In this document: piece after piece, positions 1-5,663 of the stretch
Layout of the letters: each line of letters begins with the position of its first letter
How positions within the stretch are numbered: the stretch's first letter is position 1
Assembly (NCBI GenBank): GCA_039024375.1
Contig: JBCCQK010000276.1
Location: 1 to 10,682, forward strand
Direction of reading: 5' to 3'
DNA length: 10,682 nt
DNA from: JAFMDF01 sp039024375
GTDB taxonomy: Bacteria > Bacteroidota > Bacteroidia > Chitinophagales > Saprospiraceae
The notes under the pieces: generated by a model
Database searches by the model: none
Told to the model about the DNA's origin: nothing
Seen by the model: only the letters and a program-made list of their open reading frames with translations
Position numbers and translations under genes: made by a program

Positions 1-111
1 ATTTTACGAAAAGTGAATTTTAGGAAAGGTTTTTGCAATAGATGATAAAGAAGAAATGAAGACTACAAAATAATACTAGAATATATTTCCTTTTTGGAAT
101 CGTTTTAAGTT

Positions 112-285
112 TTCTCCCCCTCATTCATTCTCAACATCAATAAGCCGATTAATATAAGTACTTTGTGCTGAGTAACACCTACGTGGACTACTCAGTTTGA
201 CATAAAGAGTATTAGAGTCAGATGTGGCTCTAAGAAGTGAGCGAGACCAGTTTCTTGGGGGGTAGAACTGGTCTCAAAGCTCACT
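112..285 (+). repeat. RNA module 1 (C-run, hairpins, G6 loop)
   Basis: CCCCC at 116-120 is followed after six bases by ATTCTCA (127-133). After two smaller hairpins comes the long hairpin: outer stem AGTGAGC 236-242 with GCTCACT 279-285, inner stem GAGACCAGTT 243-252 with AACTGGTCTC 266-275, and a 13-base loop holding G6 (257-262) and TAG. Module 2 has the same order of parts, which suggests an ancient duplication. The spacing differs: the C-run to G-run distance is about 140 bases here and 73 in module 2. Confidence 0.5.
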
Positions 286-303
286 ATAAGTGCCCCTCGC
301 ACT

Positions 304-410
304 ATCTTCCCCCGATACAATTCTCATAACCGTAAAGGAAAAGGCCAGCAATGGTCTTTAGGTGAGGCAGACCAGTTCGTCGGGGGGTAGATCTGGTCTT
401 GCTCTCACCT
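304..410 (+). repeat. RNA module 2 (C-run, GNRA hairpin, G6 loop)
   Basis: CCCCC at 309-313 is again followed after six bases by ATTCTCA (320-326), exactly as in module 1. The long hairpin has outer stem AGGTGAG 360-366 with CTCACCT 404-410, then GCA 367-369 with TGC 400-402, and GACCAG 370-375 with CTGGTC 393-398. Its 17-base loop holds G6 (382-387) and TAG. Bases 304-315 can pair with 380-392 over about 12 base pairs with one bulged U, giving a possible pseudoknot. Confidence 0.5.
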
Positions 411-415
411 TTTTT
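360..415 (+). terminator. Terminator-like hairpin at the 3' end of the RNA
   Basis: The 7-bp outer stem AGGTGAG/CTCACCT, continued by GCA/TGC and GACCAG/CTGGTC, is followed directly by T411-T415 (six Ts counting T410). This is the layout of an intrinsic terminator, although the loop is large and carries the shared G6 motif. The helix may therefore both end transcription and form part of the folded RNA. Confidence 0.5.
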
Positions 416-426
416 AGTTTAATAAC

Positions 427-466
427 AAAAGCCTAGTAGCGATTGCTGCTAGGCTTTTGTTGTTTT
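427..466 (+). terminator. Rho-independent terminator, possibly bidirectional
   Basis: A 14-bp stem (427-440 with 445-458, one T-G wobble) closes a four-base GATT loop and is followed by a T-rich stretch ending at 466. The A-rich left flank means it could also stop minus-strand transcripts arriving from the Nudix gene, whose stop lies about 250 bases away. It comes right after another terminator-like hairpin, so the RNA has two tandem stops. Confidence 0.75.
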
Positions 467-597
467 GGGTCTCTGATTTTTATGGTGGTGCACTATTTTT
501 TTGCTTATTGCTTTCTTTTTTTAATATGGAATCGAACGTTGACTTTTTTGCTCAGACAACGGATACTTTGCTCTATATTGACTTGGACAACAGCTTG

Positions 598-607
598 CCC
601 GTACGGG
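598..607. repeat. CCCGTACGGG palindrome, third and degenerate copy
   Basis: The 10-base palindrome CCCGTACGGG recurs at 5913-5922 and 9044-9053, where it sits in identical 26-base repeats. This copy lies in the opposite orientation. Its reverse complement reads atcCCCGTACGGGcaagct against atCCCGTACGGGtaaact in the others, so the flanks are related but changed. Confidence 0.5.
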
Positions 608-686
608 GATTTAGATGTTGACCATTTTTGATTGGCACATTGTTCACTGTTTTTATAACATTGGAATTAAATACTAACTTATGTGT

Positions 687-719
687 CTGCCTACTGCCAC
701 TGCTTTACTGCCACTGCCA
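687..719. repeat. Short direct repeats of CTGCCACTG
   Basis: CTGCC and CACTGC units recur four to five times in 34 bases (CTGCCTACTGCCACTGC, TTTACTGCCACTGCCAC). The array abuts the Nudix stop codon at 720-722. It is a simple-sequence tract; no function is visible. Confidence 0.55.
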
Positions 720-1262
720 CTAAAAATAAGGTCGGGCGAAGTAAAAAGCGGAAATGGTATGTGGATGCTTAATTTTTCCTTCTTTTATTAAGGTATCAAT
801 TTCTTCGGGCCAAACTAATACGATTTCTACATCTTCCGCTTCATCTAATTCTAAATCGTGTTTTAGTTGTGCGTTACGCATGATATAGTGATGAATGGTG
901 CTGTCCATCCAAACGGGATTGGACAATACGTTGCCTAAGTATTCCCATTTTTCGCCGACATAGCCCGTTTCTTCGCGCATTTCTCGTTGAGCAGCGACCA
1001 AAACGTTTTCTCCTTTGTCAATCATGCCACCGGGAATTTCCAGTGTATAGTCTCCAATACCAAAGCGAAACTGCCGTACTAGAATAATTTTACCGTCCGT
1101 TGTTTGGGCAATAACGTTTACGGCGTCGTTTCCCTCGATGGCAATGGTTTTGACGACTCTTTCGTTTCTCGGATTTTTATAGAAGTCGTGACGGATATTA
1201 ACAATTCCTAAGTCAATCGCTGGTTCGGACTTCATTAATTTCCAGTTCTTTTCTTTTTTCAT
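720..1262 (-). CDS. Nudix hydrolase, ADP-ribose pyrophosphatase-like
   Basis: This 180-residue cytosolic enzyme should hydrolyse a nucleoside diphosphate linked to another moiety. ADP-ribose (giving AMP and ribose 5-phosphate) is the most likely substrate, judging from overall layout. The Nudix box spans residues 79-101 (G79, E85, then REMREETGY 93-101) and carries the Mg2+-binding glutamates E94, E97 and E98. The N-terminal 60 residues form a beta-rich region like that of dimeric ADP-ribose pyrophosphatases, and length fits the family. The start ATG at 1262 lies 52 bases from the divergent queG start. Substrate is inferred: Nudix specificity cannot be read from the box alone. The stop overlaps a CTGCCAC repeat, and the nearest candidate terminator in its direction is the hairpin at 427-466. 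Confidence 0.9.
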   Translation of the reverse strand: MKKEKNWKLMKSEPAIDLGIVNIRHDFYKNPRNERVVKTIAIEGNDAVNVIAQTTDGKIILVRQFRFGIGDYTLEIPGGMIDKGENVLVAAQREMREETGYVGEKWEYLGNVLSNPVWMDSTIHHYIMRNAQLKHDLELDEAEDVEIVLVWPEEIDTLIKEGKIKHPHTISAFYFARPYF

Positions 1263-1270
1263 AAATGGAG

Positions 1271-1281
1271 TTCTACTTTTG
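1271..1281 (+). promoter_or_regulatory. Possible promoter -7 element of queG
   Basis: TTCTACTTTTG contains TACTTTTG, a full match to the Bacteroidota -7 consensus TAnnTTTG, 33 bases before the queG ATG. The same 11 bases occur at 2850-2860 in front of the Wzz-type gene. No clear -33 TTTG lies at the expected distance, so only the -7 half is supported. Confidence 0.4.
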
Positions 1282-1314
1282 TGAGAAAACTCTTTTTGAG
1301 CTATTATCTAAAAA

Positions 1315-2247
1315 ATGTCGAAGGCAAAATACACATCTTTAATTTCTCAAGAAGCAAATCGCTTAGGATTTGAGTTTATTGGTTTTGCTAAAGCGAAAAA
1401 ATTGGATAAAGAGGCCATCGAATTAGAAAAATGGCTCAATCAAGGGAAACATGGTCAAATGAGTTACCTCGCCAACCATTTTGAAAAGCGCATTGACCCT
1501 ACGAAATTAGTGCCGGGGGCAAAGACAGTGGTTACATTAGCCTATAATTATTTTCCCGAAACGCAGCAACAGGACCCCAAAGCCCCCAAGTTGGCCAAAT
1601 ACGCCTACGGAAAAGATTACCATTTTGTCTTAAAACACAAGTTAAAAACGCTGCTGCAGTTCATTCGAACGGAAATTGGGGAGGTGGACGGCCGTTGTTT
1701 TGTCGATTCGGCGCCCGTTTTGGAAAGAGATTGGGCTAAAAAGACGGGCGTGGGATGGATTGGGAAAAATACGTTGCTGATTCATCCCAAACGAGGGTCC
1801 TATTTTTTCTTAGCGGAATTAATTATCGACCTCGAACTGGTTTATGACCATCCAATTAGAGACTATTGTGGTCGTTGTACCCGTTGCATTGATGCTTGTC
1901 CGACGGAGGCCATTTCGCCCGAAGGGTACGTTTTGGACGGCAGCAAATGTATTTCATATTTTACGATTGAGTTGAAAGAGGCCATTCCCGAAGCCTACCG
2001 AGGCCAGTTTGACAATTGGATGTTCGGTTGCGATATTTGCCAAGACGTTTGTCCTTGGAATCGTTTCGCTACGCCGCATCGTGAACCCGAATTTGAACCG
2101 CATCCGCGTCTGTTAAAGATGACTAAACACGAATGGGAGGAAATTACGGAAGACGTTTTTCGGACTATTTTTAAGAAGTCGGCGGTCAAACGGACAAAAT
2201 ATGCGGGATTGAAGCGTAATATCCAGTTTTTGATGGATAGTGACTAG
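1315..2247 (+). CDS. queG: Epoxyqueuosine reductase QueG
   Basis: QueG performs the last step of queuosine synthesis, reducing epoxyqueuosine to queuosine at the wobble base of GUN-anticodon tRNAs. It uses cobalamin and two [4Fe-4S] clusters. The protein has 310 residues. The catalytic region FVDSAPVLER (129-138, general-acid Asp131) precedes a ferredoxin-like double cluster domain: CGRCTRCIDACP (C185, C188, C191, C195), C212, and CDICQDVCPWN (C239, C242, C246). It is shorter than the E. coli protein (about 379), which has a C-terminal HEAT-like extension; short forms are common. ATG at 1315 gives a normal N-terminus. The last codons (Ser-Asp-stop) lie inside a heptamer repeat array, so the exact C-terminus may have been shaped by the repeat. 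The neighbours are not queuosine genes. Confidence 0.96.
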   Translation: MSKAKYTSLISQEANRLGFEFIGFAKAKKLDKEAIELEKWLNQGKHGQMSYLANHFEKRIDPTKLVPGAKTVVTLAYNYFPETQQQDPKAPKLAKYAYGKDYHFVLKHKLKTLLQFIRTEIGEVDGRCFVDSAPVLERDWAKKTGVGWIGKNTLLIHPKRGSYFFLAELIIDLELVYDHPIRDYCGRCTRCIDACPTEAISPEGYVLDGSKCISYFTIELKEAIPEAYRGQFDNWMFGCDICQDVCPWNRFATPHREPEFEPHPRLLKMTKHEWEEITEDVFRTIFKKSAVKRTKYAGLKRNIQFLMDSD

Positions 2248-2266
2248 TGACTGGTAATTAGTGACT
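2239..2266 (+). repeat. Heptamer repeat array overlapping the queG stop
   Basis: Four perfect-length heptamers are visible: AGTGACT, AGTGACT, GGTAATT, AGTGACT. The queG stop codon TAG falls inside the second unit. A related array lies in opposite orientation at 2899-2946, and the shared core is AGTGACTnGTAATTAGT. This resembles the short tandemly repeated heptamers found between genes in several bacterial groups. Confidence 0.65.
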
Positions 2267-2292
2267 TGTTTACTTTAAAAATTAGCTAATAC

Positions 2293-2327
2293 AACATATC
2301 GGATATTTTCAAAATATCCGATATGTT
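2293..2327. repeat. Perfect 17-bp inverted repeat with 1-base centre
   Basis: AACATATCGGATATTTT is followed by a single C and then its exact reverse complement. In RNA this would form a roughly 14-bp stem with a 7-base loop. No T-run follows on either strand, so it is not a classical intrinsic terminator. It lies 46 bases after queG and 76 before crcB. It could be an operator, a factor-assisted terminator or an mRNA-stabilising hairpin. Confidence 0.75.
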
Positions 2328-2403
2328 AAGCATTCAACCACATTATGGAGAGAGGGTTAAATAATAATTAATCCACTAATAATCAATCAATCAACTAACA
2401 ATC

Positions 2404-2766
2404 ATGCAATCCTTTTTCTGGGTATTCATCGGTGGTGGACTAGGCAGTATGTGTCGCTACGGAATTGCTCGTTTACTACACGCTCAAAATTGGAATTCGG
2501 CCGTGGCGACCTTGATGGCGAACGTACTAGCTTGCATTGTTCTAGGTGCATTATTAGGATGGAGTTTGAAAGGAGAATTATCTAATACGACGAAATTATT
2601 GATGATGACGGGCTTTTGTGGTGGTTTCTCCACTTTTTCGACCTTTTCCATGGAGACCTTTCAGTTTTTGCAAGCAGGAAATTATGGGTATGCCTTTCTA
2701 AATATTTTGGGAAGTTTGCTCACTTGTTTGCTCGGTATTTTTATTGGATTGAAGTTGGTTGGTTAG
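2404..2766 (+). CDS. crcB: Fluoride ion channel CrcB/FluC
   Basis: A 120-residue inner-membrane protein of the Fluc family, which exports toxic fluoride as a dual-topology dimer with a central Na+ ion. Four hydrophobic helices are visible, at about 2-22, 35-53, 64-84 and 96-117. Family signatures are GGGLGSMCRYG (10-20) with Arg18, the conserved Asn40 of helix 2, and GFCGGFSTFSTFS (70-82) with the Phe/Ser/Thr residues that line the pore and the Na+ site. Length is typical of single-domain members, and a single copy is consistent with a homodimer. The ATG at 2404 starts directly on helix 1. No fluoride riboswitch is recognisable upstream. The gene is flanked by two heptamer arrays in opposite orientation, the only hint that the segment might be a movable or rearranged unit. 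Confidence 0.95.
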   Translation: MQSFFWVFIGGGLGSMCRYGIARLLHAQNWNSAVATLMANVLACIVLGALLGWSLKGELSNTTKLLMMTGFCGGFSTFSTFSMETFQFLQAGNYGYAFLNILGSLLTCLLGIFIGLKLVG

Positions 2767-2826
2767 TTTTTAAAAAAATAGCTAATAGTAAAGATACGCT
2801 TAGATTTTTAATTTTACGTATTCTAT

Positions 2827-2860
2827 TTTGACCTTTCCTTAATGCTTTTTTCTACTTTTG
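2827..2860 (+). promoter_or_regulatory. Candidate promoter of the Wzz-type gene
   Basis: TTTG at 2827-2830 is followed after 22 bases by TACTTTTG (2853-2860). This fits the Bacteroidota pattern of -33 TTTG and -7 TAnnTTTG, at the long end of the usual spacing. Transcription would begin near 2867 and give a leader of about 85 bases containing the heptamer array. The -7 block shares 11 identical bases with the one before queG. Confidence 0.45.
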
Positions 2861-2898
2861 CTCCACTTTTAGTTCTTCCAAGCTGTCATAAATGATAG

Positions 2899-2946
2899 CA
2901 CTAGTCACTAATCAACTAATTACGAGTCACTACACTAGTACTAATT
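2899..2946 (-). repeat. Heptamer repeat array upstream of the Wzz-type gene
   Basis: On the minus strand the array contains AGTGACT, CGTAATT, an AGTTGATT-like unit and AGTGACT. It is the inverted, less regular relative of the array at 2239-2266. It lies in the untranslated leader just before ATG 2952. An upstream in-frame ATG at 2892 would translate through it, which argues against that start. Confidence 0.55.
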
Positions 2947-2951
2947 CTACA

Positions 2952-4049
2952 ATGGAGCAGCGAGAAAATTTGTTGGACGTGTTGCAAACGCTTTTCAGAT
3001 GGTGGAAAACCATTGCTTACGTATGTTTAGGCGTGGGGATTGGGGCCGCTTTATTATCACTGTTGCTACCCAATTATTACGAATCGACGACTACTTTTTA
3101 TGCCAATAGTATCGACCAAGCCAAGCCAGGACAAATTTTTGGTACTTCGACGAGAGAAGTCGAGTTCTACGGAGACGACCGAGACAACGACCGCTTGTTA
3201 ACCATCGCTGAGTCCAACGATTTGAAGGATTATATGATTGAAAAATTTGGACTATACAAACATTACGATATTAATCCAACGGGCGAAAAAGCCGCCTACA
3301 AAGTTCGGTTAAAATTCAATAAGCACTACACCGTCACCAAGACCAAAAGAGATGCTATCGAATTGTCCATTGAAGATGAAGATAAAGAATTGGCTGCGAA
3401 CATGGTCAATGCGGTAAGGAAAAAAGTGGACGAGTTAGCCGTAGAAGTTGTTAGCAAGCAACTACAAAAAATCCAAAAAAATTTAGAAACAAACATTACC
3501 CAAAAGGAAAAACAATTGGCCGTCATTGGAGATAGCATTCGGTTGTTGAGGAATAGATATGGCATTTACAGTACGGAATCGCAGGGCGAGGGACTAGCGA
3601 GTCAAATTTTAGATACGGAGTCGCAGTTAGTTAGAGCAGAAGCTAAATTGAATGCTTTCAAAGCCATTCCAACCATCACAAAAGATTCATTGGCTCAAAT
3701 AGCTGCCAATGTTGCAGGCTATAAAAGTCAGTTGGCCGTACTGAAAGAACGAACAGCAGCGTACAACGAAGGACTTTCCCAAGTGTTGATTTTGGAGCGC
3801 AGCGAAAGGGATATGAGTAATAAACTGAGTACCGAAAAAGTCCAGTTGAACCAACTCAAAACGGTATTGAATACCCAAATATCAGCTATCAACCTAATCG
3901 AAGCGGGCGCTATTCCTATTATTAAGTCTCGGCCGAAGCGCTCTGTAATTGTCATCAGCGCCGTTTTGGTTACTTTTATTTTTAGTGTAATCGGGATTAT
4001 TTTGTTCGAAACGTATAAAGATGTTGATTGGGGAGCGGTTACAAAGTAG
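2952..4049 (+). CDS. Wzz-type polysaccharide chain-length (co-polymerase) protein
   Basis: This 365-residue membrane protein probably sets chain length or assists export of a surface polysaccharide. A transmembrane helix at about 19-39 is followed by the Wzz-like NYYESTTTFY segment (41-50). A large periplasmic part with coiled-coil stretches (about 160-205 and 225-315) follows, then a proline-containing IPIIKSRPKRS motif (321-331) and a second transmembrane helix (about 331-352) with a short cytoplasmic tail. No tyrosine-kinase domain is fused, so it resembles stand-alone co-polymerases. An earlier in-frame ATG (2892) adds 20 residues translated from repeat DNA, so 2952 is preferred. No other polysaccharide gene is in the window, so the substrate is unknown. 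It is followed after 41 bases by the DUF4240 gene with no terminator visible. Confidence 0.82.
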   Translation: MEQRENLLDVLQTLFRWWKTIAYVCLGVGIGAALLSLLLPNYYESTTTFYANSIDQAKPGQIFGTSTREVEFYGDDRDNDRLLTIAESNDLKDYMIEKFGLYKHYDINPTGEKAAYKVRLKFNKHYTVTKTKRDAIELSIEDEDKELAANMVNAVRKKVDELAVEVVSKQLQKIQKNLETNITQKEKQLAVIGDSIRLLRNRYGIYSTESQGEGLASQILDTESQLVRAEAKLNAFKAIPTITKDSLAQIAANVAGYKSQLAVLKERTAAYNEGLSQVLILERSERDMSNKLSTEKVQLNQLKTVLNTQISAINLIEAGAIPIIKSRPKRSVIVISAVLVTFIFSVIGIILFETYKDVDWGAVTK

Positions 4050-4090
4050 CATTAAACCAAAAAAAGTAGGATATTTGATAAAAAGTAAAT

Positions 4091-4660
4091 ATGGGACAAG
4101 CCAGTATCAAAATACCGATTAATAAGTTGAGTGCATCGTTTATTAAAGATATGCAAGAGAAATATGGGGATGCCGAATTGGAAATTACCGTTAACCAGCA
4201 TCCTGATTTTCGTCCATTAAAAGAGGCTACTTTTTGGGAATTGATAGGTTTAATAGATTGGGAAAAAGAAAATGATGCCGAGAGAATCCAACCAGTCGTT
4301 GAAAAACTAGTCTCCTTACCTGTGGGCCATATTTACAATTTCCAAGAAATTTTAGCACAAAAATTATATCAATTAGACCAACAAGTTTACGCCGAAAATA
4401 TTGGTCAATTTTCTTACAAAGAAGGGAATTACTTCTCCGTTGACCATTTTTTGCACGTTCGAGCTTGTGTGGTTGCCAATGGAAAAGAGGCTTTTGAAGA
4501 AGTACTGGAAAATCCTCCGAAAATGTTCAAAGATTTAACGTTCGAACCATTATTATCCATTGCTTCTGCTGCCTACACCAAAAAAACAGATAAATCATTC
4601 ATCTACGTTCCTTCCAAAAGCATTGAGACTTATAGTAATAAGAAAGGTTGGTATCTATAA
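4091..4660 (+). CDS. DUF4240 domain protein, possible immunity or antitoxin partner
   Basis: This 189-residue cytosolic protein has no signal peptide or membrane segment. Residues 45-165 match my recollection of DUF4240: ATFWELIGLID at the start, a central PVGHIYNFQEILAQKLYQLD helix (77-96), then YFSVDHFLHVRACVVANG and KEAFEEVLENP. The family has no established function. Residues 1-35 (IKIPINKLSASFIKDMQEKYGDAELEITV region) look like an added beta-helix-beta piece, reminiscent of the N-termini of small Bacteroidota antitoxins; this is a weak resemblance. The next gene, 39 bases downstream on the same strand, encodes a URI-fold nuclease-like protein. The order (partner first, nuclease second) would fit an antitoxin-toxin pair, which is inference. 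Transcription may read through from the Wzz-type gene. Confidence 0.72.
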   Translation: MGQASIKIPINKLSASFIKDMQEKYGDAELEITVNQHPDFRPLKEATFWELIGLIDWEKENDAERIQPVVEKLVSLPVGHIYNFQEILAQKLYQLDQQVYAENIGQFSYKEGNYFSVDHFLHVRACVVANGKEAFEEVLENPPKMFKDLTFEPLLSIASAAYTKKTDKSFIYVPSKSIETYSNKKGWYL

Positions 4661-4699
4661 AACTGCCCAATTCTATCAGCCCTAATTTCAACCATCAAA

Positions 4700-5029
4700 A
4701 TGTCTAAAAAACGAAAAAGGCATGGCAACTCGGTTAAAAACACCAATGCACACCATTTGTACGAAATAATTGATATTCAAGAAAATGATACCTTCAAGTT
4801 TGGGATAAGCCACGACCCGATAGAAGCAGATGGGCTTTCCAAACGCTTGAAAGACCAAATCTCTTTGTATAATGTCGTGGCTGGATTCGTTCGTTTTTTT
4901 GCTCGTATTTTGATTAAAAATATCCCTAACAGAAAGGAAGCGCTGCGAATTGAAAAGCAGCATATTCAGGCCTACAAAGATAAACATAATCGAAAACCGA
5001 GAGGGAACCGAAAATATAATTTGGACTAA
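4700..5029 (+). CDS. Small GIY-YIG/URI-fold nuclease-like protein (Tox-URI2-like)
   Basis: A 109-residue, strongly basic protein (SKKRKRHG at the N-terminus, NRKPRGNRK near the C-terminus). The pattern LYEI (20-23), KFGIS (33-37), Arg49, Glu85 within ALRIEKQHIQAY, and Asn103 follows the order of GIY-YIG nuclease landmarks: two strand motifs, Arg on the helix, catalytic Glu, terminal Asn. The overall layout resembles the URI-type toxin domains described at the C-termini of polymorphic toxins. Here the domain stands alone, without Rhs or other delivery modules and without a signal peptide. Activity would be nicking or cutting nucleic acid, perhaps as an intracellular toxin. The gene lies 39 bases behind the DUF4240 gene and converges, 12 bases apart, on the DinB-type gene with no visible terminator. 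It could also be a catalytically weak relative. Confidence 0.68.
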   Translation: MSKKRKRHGNSVKNTNAHHLYEIIDIQENDTFKFGISHDPIEADGLSKRLKDQISLYNVVAGFVRFFARILIKNIPNRKEALRIEKQHIQAYKDKHNRKPRGNRKYNLD

Positions 5030-5041
5030 AGGCGGCCTCTC

Positions 5042-5563
5042 TTACCGTTTCCCTAGGGCTAATTCCACGTGCGCAATGTGATGATTGCCGTGCCAAGCGT
5101 ACATCCCAATCAAAGTGTCCAACGCAATTTGCTCGCCACTTTCGGGGTGAACAAACGTCCGTTCTAGTTGCTCAGGTGTCAACGATTTCAGCAAGATGAC
5201 CCACCGTTGGTGTAAGTATTCCAACATTTTCAAAGAAACCAAGACAGGGGTAAAGTGATAGTCTTCCAGTTCTGCCCAACGGTCTTCGTAGTAGGCTTTG
5301 ATGGTTGGATTGTCTTCGGTCAACGTCCACTTGAATCGAATAAAACTATTGAGGTGGCTATCCACAACGTGGTGAACAACTTGCCGAATCGTCCAACCAC
5401 CAGGTCGATAGGTTAGTTCTAATTGTTCATTGGTTAAGCCGTCCAGCAGCGTGCGAAATTTGGCAGGCTGTTCTTCTATTTCACCAATCCACTGTTTGAT
5501 GTGGTGAGGTCGGATAGCAAGTGGTTTTTTAAAGGTGCCAATGGGATATTTTAAAGGGTCCAT
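5042..5563 (-). CDS. DinB/YfiT-type metal-dependent enzyme, BstA-like
   Basis: A 173-residue cytosolic four-helix-bundle protein. It aligns by eye over its whole length with B. subtilis YfiT, a DinB-superfamily metal protein linked to bacillithiol S-transferase activity. Key parts are LKYPIG at the N-terminus, PGGWTIRQVVHHVVDSHLNS (first metal His in the HH pair) and YAWHGNHHIAHVELALGK near the end (two further metal His). Start choice: ATG at 5563 (MDPLKYPIG) matches the family N-terminus; ATG at 5572 would add only Met-Leu-Leu and cannot be excluded. A good candidate promoter lies just upstream (5594-5621). The natural substrate is uncertain; thiol transfer in detoxification is inferred from the family. 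Confidence 0.88.
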   Translation of the reverse strand: MDPLKYPIGTFKKPLAIRPHHIKQWIGEIEEQPAKFRTLLDGLTNEQLELTYRPGGWTIRQVVHHVVDSHLNSFIRFKWTLTEDNPTIKAYYEDRWAELEDYHFTPVLVSLKMLEYLHQRWVILLKSLTPEQLERTFVHPESGEQIALDTLIGMYAWHGNHHIAHVELALGKR

Positions 5564-5593
5564 GAGGAGCATTTAGGATGAAACAGAAAATAG

Positions 5594-5621
5594 CAAATGT
5601 AGTGATTTTCAATTAAAACAA
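5594..5621 (-). promoter_or_regulatory. Candidate promoter of the DinB/YfiT-type gene
   Basis: On the minus strand, TTG (5621-5619) is followed after 17 bases by TACATTTG (5601-5594). This matches the Bacteroidota -33 and -7 elements at allowed spacing. Transcription would start near 5587, about 24 bases before ATG 5563. It sits just downstream of the terminator at 5634-5663, so the gene has its own transcription unit. Confidence 0.5.
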
Positions 5622-5633
5622 TATGCGCCAAAC

Positions 5634-5663
5634 AAAAAAGGCGACTGCTACGAGCAATCGCCT
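5634..5663 (-). terminator. Rho-independent terminator of the two-component unit
   Basis: Read on the minus strand, an 11-bp stem (5663-5653 with 5649-5639, one G-U wobble, 3-base loop) is followed by a T-run (5638-5634). It lies about 290 bases after the histidine kinase stop and just before the promoter of the next gene. It shares the AGCAATCGC core with the terminator at 427-466. Confidence 0.75.

Larger units (their letters stand above)
105..415 (+). ncRNA. Candidate structured non-coding RNA built of two related modules
   Basis: No credible protein is encoded here, but the plus strand can fold into a series of helices. These are an imperfect hairpin 159-211 (core CTGAGTA 168-174 with TACTCAG 189-195), TTAGAGTC 212-219 with GGCTCTAA 226-233, a long hairpin 236-285, a small hairpin 289-303, AAAGGCCA-GCAA-TGGTCTTT with a GNRA-type loop (about 340-359), and a long hairpin 360-410 followed by a T-run. 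The two long hairpins share a GACCAG/CTGGTC stem and a GGGGGGTAG loop, and each has a CCCCC run upstream that can pair with its loop. The strand is assigned from the T-runs at the 3' end. The only protein gene downstream is convergent, so this is more likely a stand-alone RNA than a leader. I do not recognise the family: tmRNA, RNase P RNA and SRP RNA signatures are absent. The 5' end is uncertain and may lie further left. Confidence 0.55.
467..719. other. Non-coding stretch between terminator and Nudix gene
   Basis: No gene is supported here. A short open frame begins inside the terminator stem, is Phe/Leu-rich and resembles no family. The stretch contains a copy of the CCCGTACGGG palindrome (598-607) and a short direct repeat directly behind the Nudix stop codon. 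Nothing else is recognisable. Confidence 0.5.

Noticed and set aside
236..410. CRISPR, type III ToxI repeats or tmRNA pseudoknots
   Set aside because: There are only two units, with unequal spacing and diverged sequence; no Cas or toxN gene and no tmRNA acceptor or tag sequence is visible.
443..631. 62-codon open frame on the plus strand
   Set aside because: It starts inside a terminator stem, is dominated by Phe/Leu from AT-rich DNA, runs through a dispersed palindrome and resembles no family.
2248..2403. Fluoride riboswitch in front of crcB
   Set aside because: The expected small pseudoknot sequence is not visible. Only an AT-rich perfect palindrome and AATC repeats are present.
2892..2951. 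Earlier ATG extending the Wzz-type protein by 20 residues
   Set aside because: The added residues are translated from the heptamer repeat array and add nothing like a family N-terminus. ATG 2952 places the first helix as usual.
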